DNA of 64,000 nucleotides from Duganella aquatilis (GCF_009674565.1 NZ_WKJL01000018.1:57696-121695), one strand, 5' to 3'. Counted from the first letter of the stretch, positions 1 through 9,109 are shown. The notes: generated by a model not told the origin, from the sequence alone. Numbers and translations are program-made.

Positions 1-230
1 TCCTGGACACGCAATACGCGCTGGCCCGCAAGCTGCTGTCGGAGAACCGTGACAAGGTCGAAGTCATGACCAAGGCGCTGCTGGAATGGGAAACCATCGA
101 TGCGGACCAGATCAACGACATCATGGCCGGCCTGGAGCCGCGTCCGCCGAAAGCCGGCGTGACAATCCGCAAACAGCCTCCTGGCGATGGCGGCAGCGGC
201 GTATCGCCTAGCGTGACCGCACCGGCCTAA
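1..230 (+). CDS. ftsH: ATP-dependent zinc metalloprotease FtsH, C-terminal end (partial)
   Basis: This is the last 75 codons of a gene that starts outside the window, in the frame ending with TAA at 228-230. The visible part (LDTQYALARKLLSENRDK and onward, with the WETIDADQINDIM segment) matches the C-terminal helical tail of the M41 peptidase domain of FtsH, the hexameric inner-membrane AAA+ protease. It ends in a low-complexity Pro/Gly/Ser tail. The downstream order folP-glmM is the usual neighbourhood of ftsH in proteobacteria and supports the call. The ATPase and zinc-site motifs lie outside the window. Confidence 0.9.
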   Translation, partial: LDTQYALARKLLSENRDKVEVMTKALLEWETIDADQINDIMAGLEPRPPKAGVTIRKQPPGDGGSGVSPSVTAPA

Positions 231-264
231 GCGGCACGCGCGTATCAATCAGCGTATCAATCAA

Positions 265-291
265 GGGTGAGGAGCAATCCTCGCCCTTTTT
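265..291 (+). terminator. Rho-independent terminator after ftsH
   Basis: GGGTGAGGA and TCCTCGCCC form a 9-bp stem (one G-T pair) with a GCAA loop, followed by TTTTT. It sits 35 bases after the ftsH stop and ends the upstream operon. Confidence 0.8.
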
Positions 292-305
292 CATTTCAGT
301 TTCAC

Positions 306-1145
306 ATGCAATCTACCTTACAGTTCGGCCGTTTTAACTACCCGTGGCGGGGGCAGGGCGTGCGCGCCCGCGTGATGGGCATCCTCAACGTGACGCCCGA
401 TTCGTTTTCCGACGGCGGCAACTACCAGTCGCTGGAGTTCGCGCTGTCGCACGCCGAGCAGATGATCCAGGATGGCGTCGACATCATCGACGTCGGCGGC
501 GAATCGACCCGTCCCGGCTCGCCGGCGGTATCGCTGGAAGACGAGCTGCAGCGCGTGATGCCGGTGCTGTACGCCGTGCGCGACATGGGCCCGGCAATCT
601 CGGTCGACACCTACAAACCGCAGGTGATGCGCGAAGCCATCATCGCCGGCGTCGACATGATCAACGACATCAACGGTTTTCGCGCGCCCGGCGCGATCGA
701 CGCGGTGCGCGATAGCGACTGCGCGCTGTGCATCATGCACATGCAGAGCGACCCGCAGCACATGCAGCTGGCGCCGGCCTACACCGACGTGGTCGGCGAG
801 GTGATCGCCTTCCTGCGCGAGCGCGCCGAGGCGCTGCTGGCGGCCGGGATTGATCCACGTCGACTTTGCATCGATCCCGGCTTTGGCTTTGGCAAGACTG
901 TGGAGCATAATTACGCCTTGCTGAAAGCGACCGCGCGCCTGATCGACGAGCTGAACCTGCCGCTGCTGGCGGGACTGTCGCGCAAATCGATGGTGGGCGC
1001 GGTGACCGGCAAGCCGGTCGAGCAGCGCATGGCCGGCAGCGTCGGCGGCGCCCTGGCGGCAGTGGCGCAAGGCGCGCTGATCGTGCGCGTGCACGACGTG
1101 GCGGAAACGGTCGACGCACTCAAGGTTTGGCAAGCGGCACAATAA
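306..1145 (+). CDS. folP: Dihydropteroate synthase
   Basis: FolP condenses 6-hydroxymethyl-7,8-dihydropterin pyrophosphate with p-aminobenzoate to give dihydropteroate in folate synthesis; it is the sulfonamide target and is cytosolic. The 279-aa product has the family signatures in order: MGILNVTPDSFSDGG near residue 24, the DVGGESTRPG loop near 60, DIND in the middle, DPGFGFGKT near 200 and GLSRKS near 235. The length is typical. A GTG at 267 is in frame, but it lies inside the ftsH terminator hairpin, so ATG 306 is preferred; no clear ribosome site precedes it. glmM follows 26 bases downstream and is probably co-transcribed. Confidence 0.95.
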   Translation: MQSTLQFGRFNYPWRGQGVRARVMGILNVTPDSFSDGGNYQSLEFALSHAEQMIQDGVDIIDVGGESTRPGSPAVSLEDELQRVMPVLYAVRDMGPAISVDTYKPQVMREAIIAGVDMINDINGFRAPGAIDAVRDSDCALCIMHMQSDPQHMQLAPAYTDVVGEVIAFLRERAEALLAAGIDPRRLCIDPGFGFGKTVEHNYALLKATARLIDELNLPLLAGLSRKSMVGAVTGKPVEQRMAGSVGGALAAVAQGALIVRVHDVAETVDALKVWQAAQ

Positions 1146-1171
1146 AATAACGACTTAAAAGAGCACACACA

Positions 1172-2521
1172 ATGGCACGTAAATATTTTGGCACCGACGG
1201 CATCCGCGGTCTGGTCGGCGAAGCACCCATCACGCCTGACTTCGTCATGCGCCTCGGCTATGCGGCCGGCAAAGTCCTGGCCAGCAAACGCTCCGGCGCC
1301 GGCCGCCCGACGGTCCTGATCGGCAAGGACACCCGCATTTCCGGCTACATGCTGGAAGCCGCGCTGGAAGCCGGCTTCTCGGCCGCCGGCGTCGACGTCA
1401 TGCTGGCCGGCCCGATGCCGACGCCGGCCATCGCCTACCTGACGCGCGCGCTGCGCCTGTCGGCTGGCGTGGTGATCTCGGCCTCGCACAACCCGTTCCA
1501 GGACAACGGCATCAAGTTCTTTTCGGCGCAGGGCGCCAAGCTGCCGGACGCGGTCGAGCTCGACATCGAAGCCGAGCTGGACCAGCCCATGAACTGCGTG
1601 CCGTCGGAAAAACTGGGCCGCGCCAAGCGCCTGGACGACGCCCAGGGCCGCTACATCGAATTCTGCAAGAGCACCTTCCCGAACGAGCTGGACCTGCGCG
1701 GCCTGAAAGTGGTGGTCGACTGCGCCCACGGCGCCGCCTACAACATCGCGCCGCACGTGTTCCATGAATTGGGCGCGGAAGTGATCGCCATCGGCAACAA
1801 GCCGGACGGCTTCAACATCAACCTGGAACACGGCGCCACCGCGCCGGCCGCCATGGCCGCCGCCGTGCGCGCCCACGGCGCCGACCTCGGCATCGCGCTG
1901 GACGGCGACGCCGACCGCCTCATCATGTGCGACGCCAACGGCCGCCTGTACAACGGCGACGAGCTGCTGTACCTGATGGTGATGGACCGCCTGGCCACCG
2001 GCCCGGTGGCCGGCGCCGTCGGCACGCTGATGACCAATATGGCGGTCGAAGTGGCGCTGAAAGAGAAAGGCATCGGCTTCGCCCGCGCCAAGGTGGGCGA
2101 CCGCTACGTGCTGGAAGTGATGCAGGAGAAGGGCTGGAACCTGGGCGGCGAAGGCTCGGGTCACCTGCTGGCGCTGGACAAGCACACCACCGGCGACGGC
2201 ATCATCTCCGCGCTGCAAGTGCTGTCGGCGCTGAAGCGCGCCGGCAAGTCGCTGGAAGAGTGCTGCGCCGACCTGACCATCTTCCCGCAGACGCTGATCA
2301 ACGTGCGCGTGGCGCCGGGCTTCGACTGGACCAAAAACGCCGCCATGGTGGCTGAAAAGGAAAAGGTCGAGGCCGAGCTGGGTGACAGCGGCCGCGTGCT
2401 GATCCGCGCCTCGGGCACCGAACCGTTGATCCGCGTCATGGTCGAAGCGCGCGACGCCAATGCCGCCCAGTCGATGGCGCGCCGCATCGCCGACAAGGTG
2501 GAAAGCCAGCTGGCGGCATAA
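1172..2521 (+). CDS. glmM: Phosphoglucosamine mutase
   Basis: GlmM interconverts glucosamine-6-phosphate and glucosamine-1-phosphate on the way to UDP-GlcNAc for peptidoglycan and LPS. The 449-aa protein starts with KYFGTDGIRG, carries the phosphoserine loop SASHNPFQDNG near residue 104, the Mg-binding GDADR near residue 245 and the C-terminal phosphate-binding RASGTEPLIRVM. Length and motif order match the family. It follows folP in the conserved ftsH-folP-glmM order, and two tRNA genes follow it. Confidence 0.96.
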   Translation: MARKYFGTDGIRGLVGEAPITPDFVMRLGYAAGKVLASKRSGAGRPTVLIGKDTRISGYMLEAALEAGFSAAGVDVMLAGPMPTPAIAYLTRALRLSAGVVISASHNPFQDNGIKFFSAQGAKLPDAVELDIEAELDQPMNCVPSEKLGRAKRLDDAQGRYIEFCKSTFPNELDLRGLKVVVDCAHGAAYNIAPHVFHELGAEVIAIGNKPDGFNINLEHGATAPAAMAAAVRAHGADLGIALDGDADRLIMCDANGRLYNGDELLYLMVMDRLATGPVAGAVGTLMTNMAVEVALKEKGIGFARAKVGDRYVLEVMQEKGWNLGGEGSGHLLALDKHTTGDGIISALQVLSALKRAGKSLEECCADLTIFPQTLINVRVAPGFDWTKNAAMVAEKEKVEAELGDSGRVLIRASGTEPLIRVMVEARDANAAQSMARRIADKVESQLAA

Positions 2522-2581
2522 AAATTTAAATCGCCTGCTTTGATTGACGGAATGGGCGACAACGACTAGAATACTGGTCTT

Positions 2582-2658
2582 CGGAGTGTAGCGCAGCCCG
2601 GTAGCGCACCTGGTTTGGGACCAGGGGGTCCAAGGTTCGAATCCTTGTACTCCGACCA
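2582..2658 (+). tRNA. tRNA-Pro (anticodon TGG)
   Basis: A 77-nt cloverleaf: acceptor CGGAGTG pairs with TACTCCG, the anticodon loop is TTTGGGA with anticodon TGG, the T-arm contains GGTTCGAATCC and the encoded 3' end is ACCA. Confidence 0.95.
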
Positions 2659-2669
2659 AGAACTTTTAA

Positions 2670-2697
2670 ACGGGTTGTCGAAAGACAGCCCGTTTTT
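2670..2697 (+). terminator. Terminator after tRNA-Pro
   Basis: CGGGTTGTC, loop GAAA, GACAGCCCG, then TTTTT: a 9-bp stem with one G-T pair lying 12 bases after the tRNA. Confidence 0.8.
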
Positions 2698-2728
2698 CAT
2701 TTCCGCCGCAGATTCCTGCGGCCATCCT

Positions 2729-2805
2729 CTGCCCATAGCTCAGTTGGATAGAGCACAAGCCTTCTAAGCTTGGGGTCGCTGGTTCGAACCCAGCTGGGCA
2801 GGCCA
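2729..2805 (+). tRNA. tRNA-Arg (anticodon TCT)
   Basis: A 77-nt cloverleaf: acceptor CTGCCCA pairs with TGGGCAG, the anticodon stem CAAGC/GCTTG encloses loop CTTCTAA with anticodon TCT, the T-arm is GCTGGTTCGAACCCAGC, and the 3' end GCCA is encoded. Confidence 0.94.
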
Positions 2806-2956
2806 TCCGTTGCACGATACATTAAATCAATCACCGTCCGCCCGTAAAGTTGTTATAGTAATGATAGCTGCAGGCGCCCAGACAGCGCGCCAACGCGGCT
2901 GGCGTTCTCACCTAATCCCGTGAGTATTTAATTTTTAAATACCGAGAGGTGAGGAC

Positions 2957-3166
2957 ATGCAACCGAGAACCAACCACCAATTTGCCGATGCGCTCGAACA
3001 GGGCGTTGTGATTGACGCGCTCTGTGGCGCGGCAACCGCATGGGCTTTCCTCGAAGCGCACGACGTGCCCAAGGAAATGATCTTCCGCGTGCTGTCGTCG
3101 GCCAGCGTGCGACGACGAAGCGATACGCCATCCCCCGACACCATTGAAAAGTGTCGCGCGCGGTGA
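2957..3166 (+). CDS. Small hypothetical protein
   Basis: A 69-aa reading frame preceded by a strong ribosome site (GAGAGGTGAGGAC before ATG). The product begins MQPRTNHQFADALEQG and is mixed helical, with a basic tail and no signal peptide or membrane segment. I do not recognise a family. The spacing of the ribosome site and the absence of any other gene in the 570 bases between tRNA-Arg and the chemotaxis receptor make it more likely real than the antisense frames here. Confidence 0.5.
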   Translation: MQPRTNHQFADALEQGVVIDALCGAATAWAFLEAHDVPKEMIFRVLSSASVRRRSDTPSPDTIEKCRAR

Positions 3167-3383
3167 TCGCCATGGTGGTATTAGTTTAATTTATGTTGAT
3201 ATACGGCATTTTTTAAGGCATAGTAAGGCTCATGCATTCTGGTGCATCGAACCGCCGTCCATGCCTTAGACGGCCAGTTCATCACCTGGTTTTCCGTCCC
3301 CGCCCCGACTTCCGTGTATTTCATCGCTCCTAGCCCGCGAGCCTGGTTGTTAATCCAACTTTGCCCACACACAGGAGCGTCCC

Positions 3384-5021
3384 ATGGATTCGTTCAAGAA
3401 ATTAAAAATTGGTACCCAGCTGACGTTGGGGTTTGGCATGCTGACGGCGCTGATGCTGGTACTGGCGGTGTTTTCCGTGGTGCGCGTATCGTCGCTGTCG
3501 AAGGCTTTTAACGACGACAACCGCATCGCCTCGGAGAAGCTGGAGCCGCTGTACATGGCGCGCGAGGCGCTTGCCCAGACCGGCCTGGCGGCGCGTAACG
3601 CTTATATCTTCACCGACGCTGCCGAAGCCAACAGGGAACTGGACATCGTCGACGCACAAAAGGCGATTTACCTGAAAGCCGTGGAGCGCATGGCGCCGGC
3701 TTACGCCAACGATCCCCAGTTTGCCAAGGTCAAGGAGGGCTTGCTGGCGATGGCGAACGAGCTCAAGCGGCCGCGCCAGTATCGCGACGCCGGCAAGATG
3801 GAGGAGTATGGCCGTTTCCTGGTGAATGAATGCAGCCCCTTGCGCCGCCGCATCGTGCAGGACATGGCGGTGCTGGTCACCTCGGCCCAGAAGGAATCGG
3901 AAACCGCCACCGAGACGGTGGAAGCCTACGCCAGCGGCGCCCAGCGCATGGTGACGGTGCTGGCGGTGGTGGCCTTCATCCTGAGCGTGGTGATTGCCGG
4001 CCTGATCAAGCGCGTGCTGCTGAAACAACTGGGCGGCGAGCCGCTGTATGCGGCCGAGATCGCCAGCCGCATCGCCAAGGGCGACCTGTCCGTCAACGTG
4101 CGGGTGGCGGCATCCGACAAGGACAGCCTGCTGTTTGCCATCAAGAGCATGCGCGACAGCCTGGCCGGCATCGTCAGCGAGGTGCGCCATGGCACCGAAT
4201 CCATTACCCACGCATCAAACGAGATCGCGGTCGGCAATCTGGACTTGTCGCAGCGGACCGAACAGCAGGCGCAGTCGCTGGAGCGCGTGGCGACCGCCAT
4301 GGAAGAGCTGACCTCGACCGTCAAGCAAAACGCCAGCAATGCGCAGCAGGCGAATCAATTGTCGCAATCGGCGTCCGAGGTCTCGGAGCAGGGCGGTGAA
4401 GTGATGCGCCAGGTAACCACGACGATGGAATCGATTAATGATTCGTCGAAAAAAATCGTCGATATTATTTCTGTTATCGATGGCATCGCATTCCAGACGA
4501 ATATTCTGGCCTTGAATGCCGCAGTGGAAGCGGCACGCGCCGGCGAACAAGGCCGTGGTTTTGCCGTGGTGGCCAGCGAGGTGCGCGTTTTAGCCCAGCG
4601 CGCTGCGCAGGCGGCCAAGGAAATTAAAGTCCTGATTGATGATTCGGTAGTAAAAGTCGGCAGCGGTTCGGATCTGGTGGAAAAAGCCGGTGTCACCATG
4701 CATGAGGTGGTTGCCAGCGTGCGCCGCGTGACGGAGATTATGGCCGAGATTAGTAATGCCAGCCAGGAGCAGAGTATTGGTATTCAAGATGTCAGCCAGG
4801 CACTCGGCCAAATGGATGGCATGACTCAACAGAATACTGCATTGGTGGAAGAGGCAAGTGCGGCGGCGGAAGAGTTAAAAGAACAGGCTGTGCATTTAAG
4901 TGAAGTGGTCGGCCAGTTTAAATTGGACGCATCGACTGCAACAATTGCCGATTTACCGAAGAAGCCTGGGGCACATAATATGCCGCGCATTCGTCCTAAC
5001 CTGCGGGTGGCAAACGGCTGA
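3384..5021 (+). CDS. Methyl-accepting chemotaxis protein
   Basis: A 545-aa transmembrane chemoreceptor that would signal to the CheA/CheW array. TM1 is at about residues 14-34, followed by a four-helix-bundle periplasmic domain to about 188, TM2 at about 189-208, a HAMP domain to about 262, and the cytoplasmic signalling hairpin. The hairpin contains the highly conserved tip (IDGIAFQTNILALNAAVEAA, then ARAGEQGRGFAVVASEVR). The tail carries no CheR/CheB-binding pentapeptide of the NWETF type. It is a single gene with no che gene alongside. The ligand cannot be inferred. Confidence 0.93.
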   Translation: MDSFKKLKIGTQLTLGFGMLTALMLVLAVFSVVRVSSLSKAFNDDNRIASEKLEPLYMAREALAQTGLAARNAYIFTDAAEANRELDIVDAQKAIYLKAVERMAPAYANDPQFAKVKEGLLAMANELKRPRQYRDAGKMEEYGRFLVNECSPLRRRIVQDMAVLVTSAQKESETATETVEAYASGAQRMVTVLAVVAFILSVVIAGLIKRVLLKQLGGEPLYAAEIASRIAKGDLSVNVRVAASDKDSLLFAIKSMRDSLAGIVSEVRHGTESITHASNEIAVGNLDLSQRTEQQAQSLERVATAMEELTSTVKQNASNAQQANQLSQSASEVSEQGGEVMRQVTTTMESINDSSKKIVDIISVIDGIAFQTNILALNAAVEAARAGEQGRGFAVVASEVRVLAQRAAQAAKEIKVLIDDSVVKVGSGSDLVEKAGVTMHEVVASVRRVTEIMAEISNASQEQSIGIQDVSQALGQMDGMTQQNTALVEEASAAAEELKEQAVHLSEVVGQFKLDASTATIADLPKKPGAHNMPRIRPNLRVANG

Positions 5022-5144
5022 TTAAAACAGGGCGCAAGGGCAGCCTGTCCGTGTTCCTTTTTGCCGAGCCGCCATGCCAAAAATTAGCGCGATGACACTG
5101 ATATCTGGCATACTCTGAGAGACTTTTCCCAGAGGAGCGCCGCA

Positions 5145-5570
5145 ATGACCATCGATAGCATCGCCTTCACGCCCGTCACCGCCCTGGTCGGCGGGGTGCT
5201 GATCGGTTTGGCTGCCGCCTTATTCGTCGTATTCAATGGCCGTATTGCCGGCATCAGCGGCATACTCGGCGGCCTGATTAAACCGCGTCGTGGCGATATA
5301 GGCTGGCGTGTCGCATTTATTGCCGGCCTGGTTGTGGCGCCTGGTGTATATGCCTTGGCCTGGATGCGTCCGGATATTCAAGTTGATGCGGATCCGTTTA
5401 TTTTAATTATTGCCGGATTAATCGTTGGATTTGGTACCAGAATGGGTTCCGGCTGCACCAGCGGACATGGTGTCTGTGGAATAGCGCGGCTTTCGCCTCG
5501 CTCGCTGATTGCCACGCTGACTTTCATGGCGCTGGTATTTCTAACCGTATTCCTGGTACGCCATTTATGA
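5145..5570 (+). CDS. YeeE/YedE family transporter, N-terminal half protein
   Basis: A 141-aa membrane protein with about four hydrophobic helices and the conserved cysteine signature GSGCTSGHGVCGIARLS of the YeeE/YedE (DUF395, TsuA-like) family. Members of that family transport thiosulfate or related sulfur species, or are thought to. A good ribosome site (AGAGGAGCGCCGCA) precedes ATG 5145. The stop overlaps the next start by 4 bases, so the two half-proteins are translationally coupled and probably form one transporter unit. The substrate is inferred from the family only. Confidence 0.88.
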   Translation: MTIDSIAFTPVTALVGGVLIGLAAALFVVFNGRIAGISGILGGLIKPRRGDIGWRVAFIAGLVVAPGVYALAWMRPDIQVDADPFILIIAGLIVGFGTRMGSGCTSGHGVCGIARLSPRSLIATLTFMALVFLTVFLVRHL

Positions 5571-5983
5571 TGATTATTTCATTTCTGGCTGGCCTGATAT
5601 TCGGTATCGGCCTTATTATTTCCGGCATGGCGAATCCGGCCAAGGTATTGGCGTTTCTGGATTTGGCGGGCAATTGGAACCCGTCGCTGATATTCGTTAT
5701 GGCAGGCGCGGTTGGCGTTGGTTTCTTTGCTTTTCTTTGGGCCAGGTCCCGTAAAACCACGCTGTTGGGCGGTGCAATGAAATTACCCGTCGCCGCACGC
5801 ATTGATCGCCGCCTTATAATCGGCGCCGTCATGTTCGGCATAGGCTGGGGACTGGCGGGATTCTGTCCCGGACCGGCCTTGGTCGGCCTGGGAATGGGTG
5901 TGCCGAAAGCCATCCTGTTCGTTCTGGCCATGGTGGCCGGCATGGGGCTGTACGAATTGTTCGAGCGCCGTCGCGGTGGATAA
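5567..5983 (+). CDS. YeeE/YedE family transporter, C-terminal half protein
   Basis: A 138-aa membrane protein (DUF6691/YeeE type) with four hydrophobic segments and the matching cysteine motif GLAGFCPGPALVGLGMG. It overlaps the preceding YeeE/YedE gene by ATGA. In many bacteria these are the two halves of a single longer YeeE protein, so this pair is a split version (the PmpA/PmpB arrangement). No rhodanese or sulfurtransferase gene is adjacent to define the substrate. Confidence 0.87.
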   Translation: MMIISFLAGLIFGIGLIISGMANPAKVLAFLDLAGNWNPSLIFVMAGAVGVGFFAFLWARSRKTTLLGGAMKLPVAARIDRRLIIGAVMFGIGWGLAGFCPGPALVGLGMGVPKAILFVLAMVAGMGLYELFERRRGG

Positions 5984-6085
5984 CTTTTCACTGCGCGAAA
6001 ATTACGCAGCAAACTTTTGTCCTTTGAAAACAAGCACTTGTTTGCCGGTGCGCCAGCTTGTTAACAGCCTTATCCACAGAATTTG

Positions 6086-6985
6086 TTAACAACCGCCTGG
6101 CAGGGCGTCGATCAGCGCCCGCACGGCCGCCGAGATGCGCCGGTGCGGTGGATAAATCAGCGAAAACGGCTTGCTGCGTCCCCGCAGCGCCGGTAGCACT
6201 TCCACCAGTTGGCCATTGCGCAACCGCTCCTCCGCCACGAAGTGGTAGGTCTGGCAGATGCCCAGCCCTTGCTGCGCCAGCGACACCACGCCCAGCACGT
6301 CGTCCGCGACCTGCATGCGCGGGATGGGCAGCCAATTGACGTCTTCGCCATTCACCCGGAACAGCCACGGCGCCAGACGGCCGGTGCTCGGCATGATGAA
6401 GGGTAGGCAGGTGTGGCCCGCCAGCTCGTGCAGCGTTTGCGGAATGCCGGCGCGGTGCAGGTAGTCGGGTGAGGCCACCAGGCAGACCGCCTCGTCGCCG
6501 AGCCGCTTGGCGGCAAGGCCGCTGTCGGCCAGCTCCCCCAGCCGGATTGCCATGTCGTAGCCCTCGGCGACCAGATCGACATTCCGGTTATTGATGCTCA
6601 GCTCGATGTCAACCTGCGGGTGCCGCTCCATGAACCCCCGCAGCATGGCCGGCAGGCGGTAGTGGCCATAGGTAGTCGGTACACTGATGCGCACCTTGCC
6701 GGACAGCGCGCCGCCCTGGCCCTGGATGGCGCGCTCGGCGTCGGCGATCAGACCGAAAGCGCTGCGCGCCTGCTCCAGATACAGATTGCCCGCTTCCGTC
6801 ACGCTGAGCCGGCGCGTGGTGCGCCGCATCAGCTGCACGCCCAGCCGCGCCTCCAGCCGGGCCACGGCGCGGCTCAACACCGACGGCGTGGTGCCGAGCG
6901 CCACCGCCGCTGCGCTGATCGTGCCTTTGTCGACGATGGTGACAAACGCTTCCAGGTCCGCCATATGATCGAATTGCCGTGCCAT
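6086..6985 (-). CDS. LysR family transcriptional regulator
   Basis: A 299-aa regulator with the N-terminal winged helix (LEAFVTIVDKGTISAAAVAL, then SVLSRAVARLEARLG) and a type-2 periplasmic-binding-like effector domain from about residue 90, including the CrgA-type SGKVRISVP boundary. It is divergent from the DJ-1/PfpI gene at 7083 with a 97-base shared promoter region, so that gene is its likely target, as is usual for LysR regulators. The effector is unknown. Confidence 0.92.
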   Translation of the reverse strand: MARQFDHMADLEAFVTIVDKGTISAAAVALGTTPSVLSRAVARLEARLGVQLMRRTTRRLSVTEAGNLYLEQARSAFGLIADAERAIQGQGGALSGKVRISVPTTYGHYRLPAMLRGFMERHPQVDIELSINNRNVDLVAEGYDMAIRLGELADSGLAAKRLGDEAVCLVASPDYLHRAGIPQTLHELAGHTCLPFIMPSTGRLAPWLFRVNGEDVNWLPIPRMQVADDVLGVVSLAQQGLGICQTYHFVAEERLRNGQLVEVLPALRGRSKPFSLIYPPHRRISAAVRALIDALPGGC

Positions 6986-7082
6986 TCACACCTTTCAAGA
7001 ACAAATGATTTGATTTTCAGCATATTTAAACATGGCTAAGGCATGAATACACTGGCGGGACTGAAAAACAAAGGAACTTATC

Positions 7083-7928
7083 ATGGAAAACATTCTTCGC
7101 AACGCCATTGCCACCGCCGTGCTGGGCCTAGGTGCGGTTGCCGCCCACAGCGCCAACGTGCTGGTCGTGCTGTCCGATGAGTCGCAGTTGGCCCTGCGAG
7201 ACAACCGCTCATTCGACACCGGCTTTTACGCAAACGAGCTGATGCAGCCGGTCAAAAAGTTGCTGGACGCCGGCCATACCGTCACCTTCGCCACGCCGCT
7301 GGGCAAGGCGCCTACCGTCGACCGCGGTTCGATCGACAAAATGTACTTCGGCAATGACGAAGCCGCCATGCAGCAGCATCTGGCGCTGCTCGACAAGCTG
7401 CAACTGACGTCGGCCACCCATTCGCCGGTGATCAGCCTGGCGCGCGTGGAGCAGGGCGGCTACGACCGCTACGGCGCCATCTACGTCCCCGGCGGCCACG
7501 CACCGATGCAGGATTTGCTCTACAGCGCGCCGCTGGGGCGTCTGCTGGCGGCCTTTCACCAGAAAGGCAAGCCAACCGCGTTGGTCTGCCACGGTCCTAT
7601 CGCGCTGCTGTCCACGCTGGATGCACCACGGCAGCTGACCCTGCCGCTGGAAAGCGGTGGCCAGGCCGGCAGGGCGCCCGCCTGGATCTACGCCGGCTAC
7701 AAGATGACTGTGATCAGCAATAACGAAGAAGAGGCGGCAAAGGGGATGTTGAAGGGCGGCGCCATGAAGTTCACGCCGCAAACCGCGCTGGAAAGTGCCG
7801 GCGGCATCTACAGCAGTGGCGCCAACTGGCAATCCTATGTGGTGAAGGACCGCGAACTGATCACGGGCCAGAATCCGGCGTCGGCCAATGCGGTGGCCGA
7901 CGAGCTGCTGGCGCGCCTGAAGCGCTGA
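7083..7928 (+). CDS. DJ-1/PfpI family protein (type 1 glutamine amidotransferase-like), exported
   Basis: A 281-aa protein with a hydrophobic N-terminus (IATAVLGLGAVAAHSA) that looks like a signal peptide, then an Hsp31/DJ-1-like alpha-beta fold. YVPGGHAPMQDL precedes the nucleophile elbow ALVCHGPIALL, whose Cys is the expected catalytic residue. Relatives act as glyoxalase III, deglycase or chaperone; the exact activity here is open. It is divergently transcribed from the LysR gene, with ATG 7083 after AAAGGAACTTATC as ribosome site. Export to the periplasm would be unusual for this family. Confidence 0.85.
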   Translation: MENILRNAIATAVLGLGAVAAHSANVLVVLSDESQLALRDNRSFDTGFYANELMQPVKKLLDAGHTVTFATPLGKAPTVDRGSIDKMYFGNDEAAMQQHLALLDKLQLTSATHSPVISLARVEQGGYDRYGAIYVPGGHAPMQDLLYSAPLGRLLAAFHQKGKPTALVCHGPIALLSTLDAPRQLTLPLESGGQAGRAPAWIYAGYKMTVISNNEEEAAKGMLKGGAMKFTPQTALESAGGIYSSGANWQSYVVKDRELITGQNPASANAVADELLARLKR

Positions 7929-8378
7929 TCAGCCGAATGCCGGTGTGAATATCTTCCGTTGCAGTGGGCTGATTTCCTTGCGCCACAGCCGTGGCGCCAG
8001 CGGATCGGGCACGAAAGCCTGCGATTGGTAGAACTTGTCGGTGCCTTCGGCCGCTTCCAGCATCAGGCGCTGGGTGCCACGGCCGAGACAGTATTGTTCA
8101 ATGCGCTGAATCAGCCAGTGGCCGATGCCGCGGCCCCGGTACTGGCTCAACACCATCAGATCCGACACAAAACAGAACATCGGCGGCGCAATCTCCAGCC
8201 GGGCGATGCCGACCTGCTTGTTTTTCAGCTCCACCGACACCCACTGCACCACGCCGCGCGCGTCGTGCGCAGCCTTCTGTGGCACCGCACCCTTCAGGCC
8301 AGCATCTTTCCGGAAAGTCAACAGGGCCTTCGGAGTTGGCGGCGCTTTCATCGGGCGGAATTGCAGGTCGAGATTCAT
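7929..8378 (-). CDS. GNAT family N-acetyltransferase
   Basis: A 149-aa protein with the acetyl-CoA-binding motif A (DLMVLSQYRGRGIGHWLIQR) and the following FYQSQAF segment of GNAT enzymes. The size is typical for a single-domain acetyltransferase. Substrate is not predictable. It converges tail-to-tail with the DJ-1 gene with no gap. No good ribosome site precedes the ATG at 8378. Confidence 0.85.
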   Translation of the reverse strand: MNLDLQFRPMKAPPTPKALLTFRKDAGLKGAVPQKAAHDARGVVQWVSVELKNKQVGIARLEIAPPMFCFVSDLMVLSQYRGRGIGHWLIQRIEQYCLGRGTQRLMLEAAEGTDKFYQSQAFVPDPLAPRLWRKEISPLQRKIFTPAFG

Positions 8379-8485
8379 ATACGTGTTTCAATTAGGTGAT
8401 GCTCTTAGATTAATGCCTGCACGCTTGCCGCGCAATACCCGATTTGTATAAATTGTTTCGCTGGAGACATGTGCGACAATGTGGC

Positions 8486-9109
8486 ATGAGCGACCGATAC
8501 TTTTATGAACCGGCACAAGGCCACGGCCTGCCGCATGATCCCTTCAACGCCATCGTCGGCCCGCGCCCGATCGGCTGGATCTCGACCCGCGCCGCCAGCG
8601 GCAATCTGAACCTGGCGCCGTACAGCTTCTTCAACGCCTTCAACTACACGCCGCCGCTGATCGGCTTTGCCAGCATTGGCCGCAAGGACACGCTGCGCAA
8701 CATCGAGGAAACCGGGGAATTCGTCTGGAACCTGGCGACGCGGCCGCTGGCCGACGCGATGAACGCCAGCTGCGCCGCCGCGCCGCCGGACATCGACGAG
8801 TTTCAGCTGGCCGGCCTGACGCCGGCCGCGTCCACCATCGTGGCGGTGCCGCGCGTGGCGGAAAGTCCGGTGTCGTTTGAATGCAAGGTGAGCCAGATCA
8901 TTCGCCTGCAGGGTGCATCCGGTGCGGAAACCAACACCTGGCTGACCATCGGGGAAGTGGTGGGAGTGCACATCGCGCGCGAATTGCTGCGCGACGGCAT
9001 CTATGACACGGCCGGTTCGCGCGCCATCCTGCGTGGCGGCGGCCCGGCCGACTACTTTGAAATCACGCCGGACAGCCTGTTCCACATGAAGCGGCCCAGC
9101 TATCCGTAA
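8486..9109 (+). CDS. Flavin reductase family protein (FMN-binding split barrel)
   Basis: A 207-aa protein from ATG 8486. The frame is open from an unlikely TTG at 8444. It shows the split-barrel flavin reductase/flavoprotein pattern: GPRPIGWIST near residue 25, NLAPYSFFNAF, then NIEETGEFVWNLAT. Such proteins bind FMN and either reduce flavin with NAD(P)H or act in aromatic metabolism. The gene stands alone between the GNAT and asparaginase genes, so its pathway is unknown. Confidence 0.85.
   Translation: MSDRYFYEPAQGHGLPHDPFNAIVGPRPIGWISTRAASGNLNLAPYSFFNAFNYTPPLIGFASIGRKDTLRNIEETGEFVWNLATRPLADAMNASCAAAPPDIDEFQLAGLTPAASTIVAVPRVAESPVSFECKVSQIIRLQGASGAETNTWLTIGEVVGVHIARELLRDGIYDTAGSRAILRGGGPADYFEITPDSLFHMKRPSYP

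Noticed and set aside
267..305. GTG 267 as start of folP
   Set aside because: It falls inside the ftsH terminator hairpin and has no separate ribosome site.
911..2659. 582-aa minus-strand open frame over folP/glmM
   Set aside because: It is a shadow of glmM on the opposite strand in high-GC DNA; its sequence is His/Arg/Ala/Val-rich low complexity with no family match.
2928..3173. Two minus-strand open frames opposite the 69-aa gene
   Set aside because: No ribosome sites, and the plus-strand frame has a strong one.
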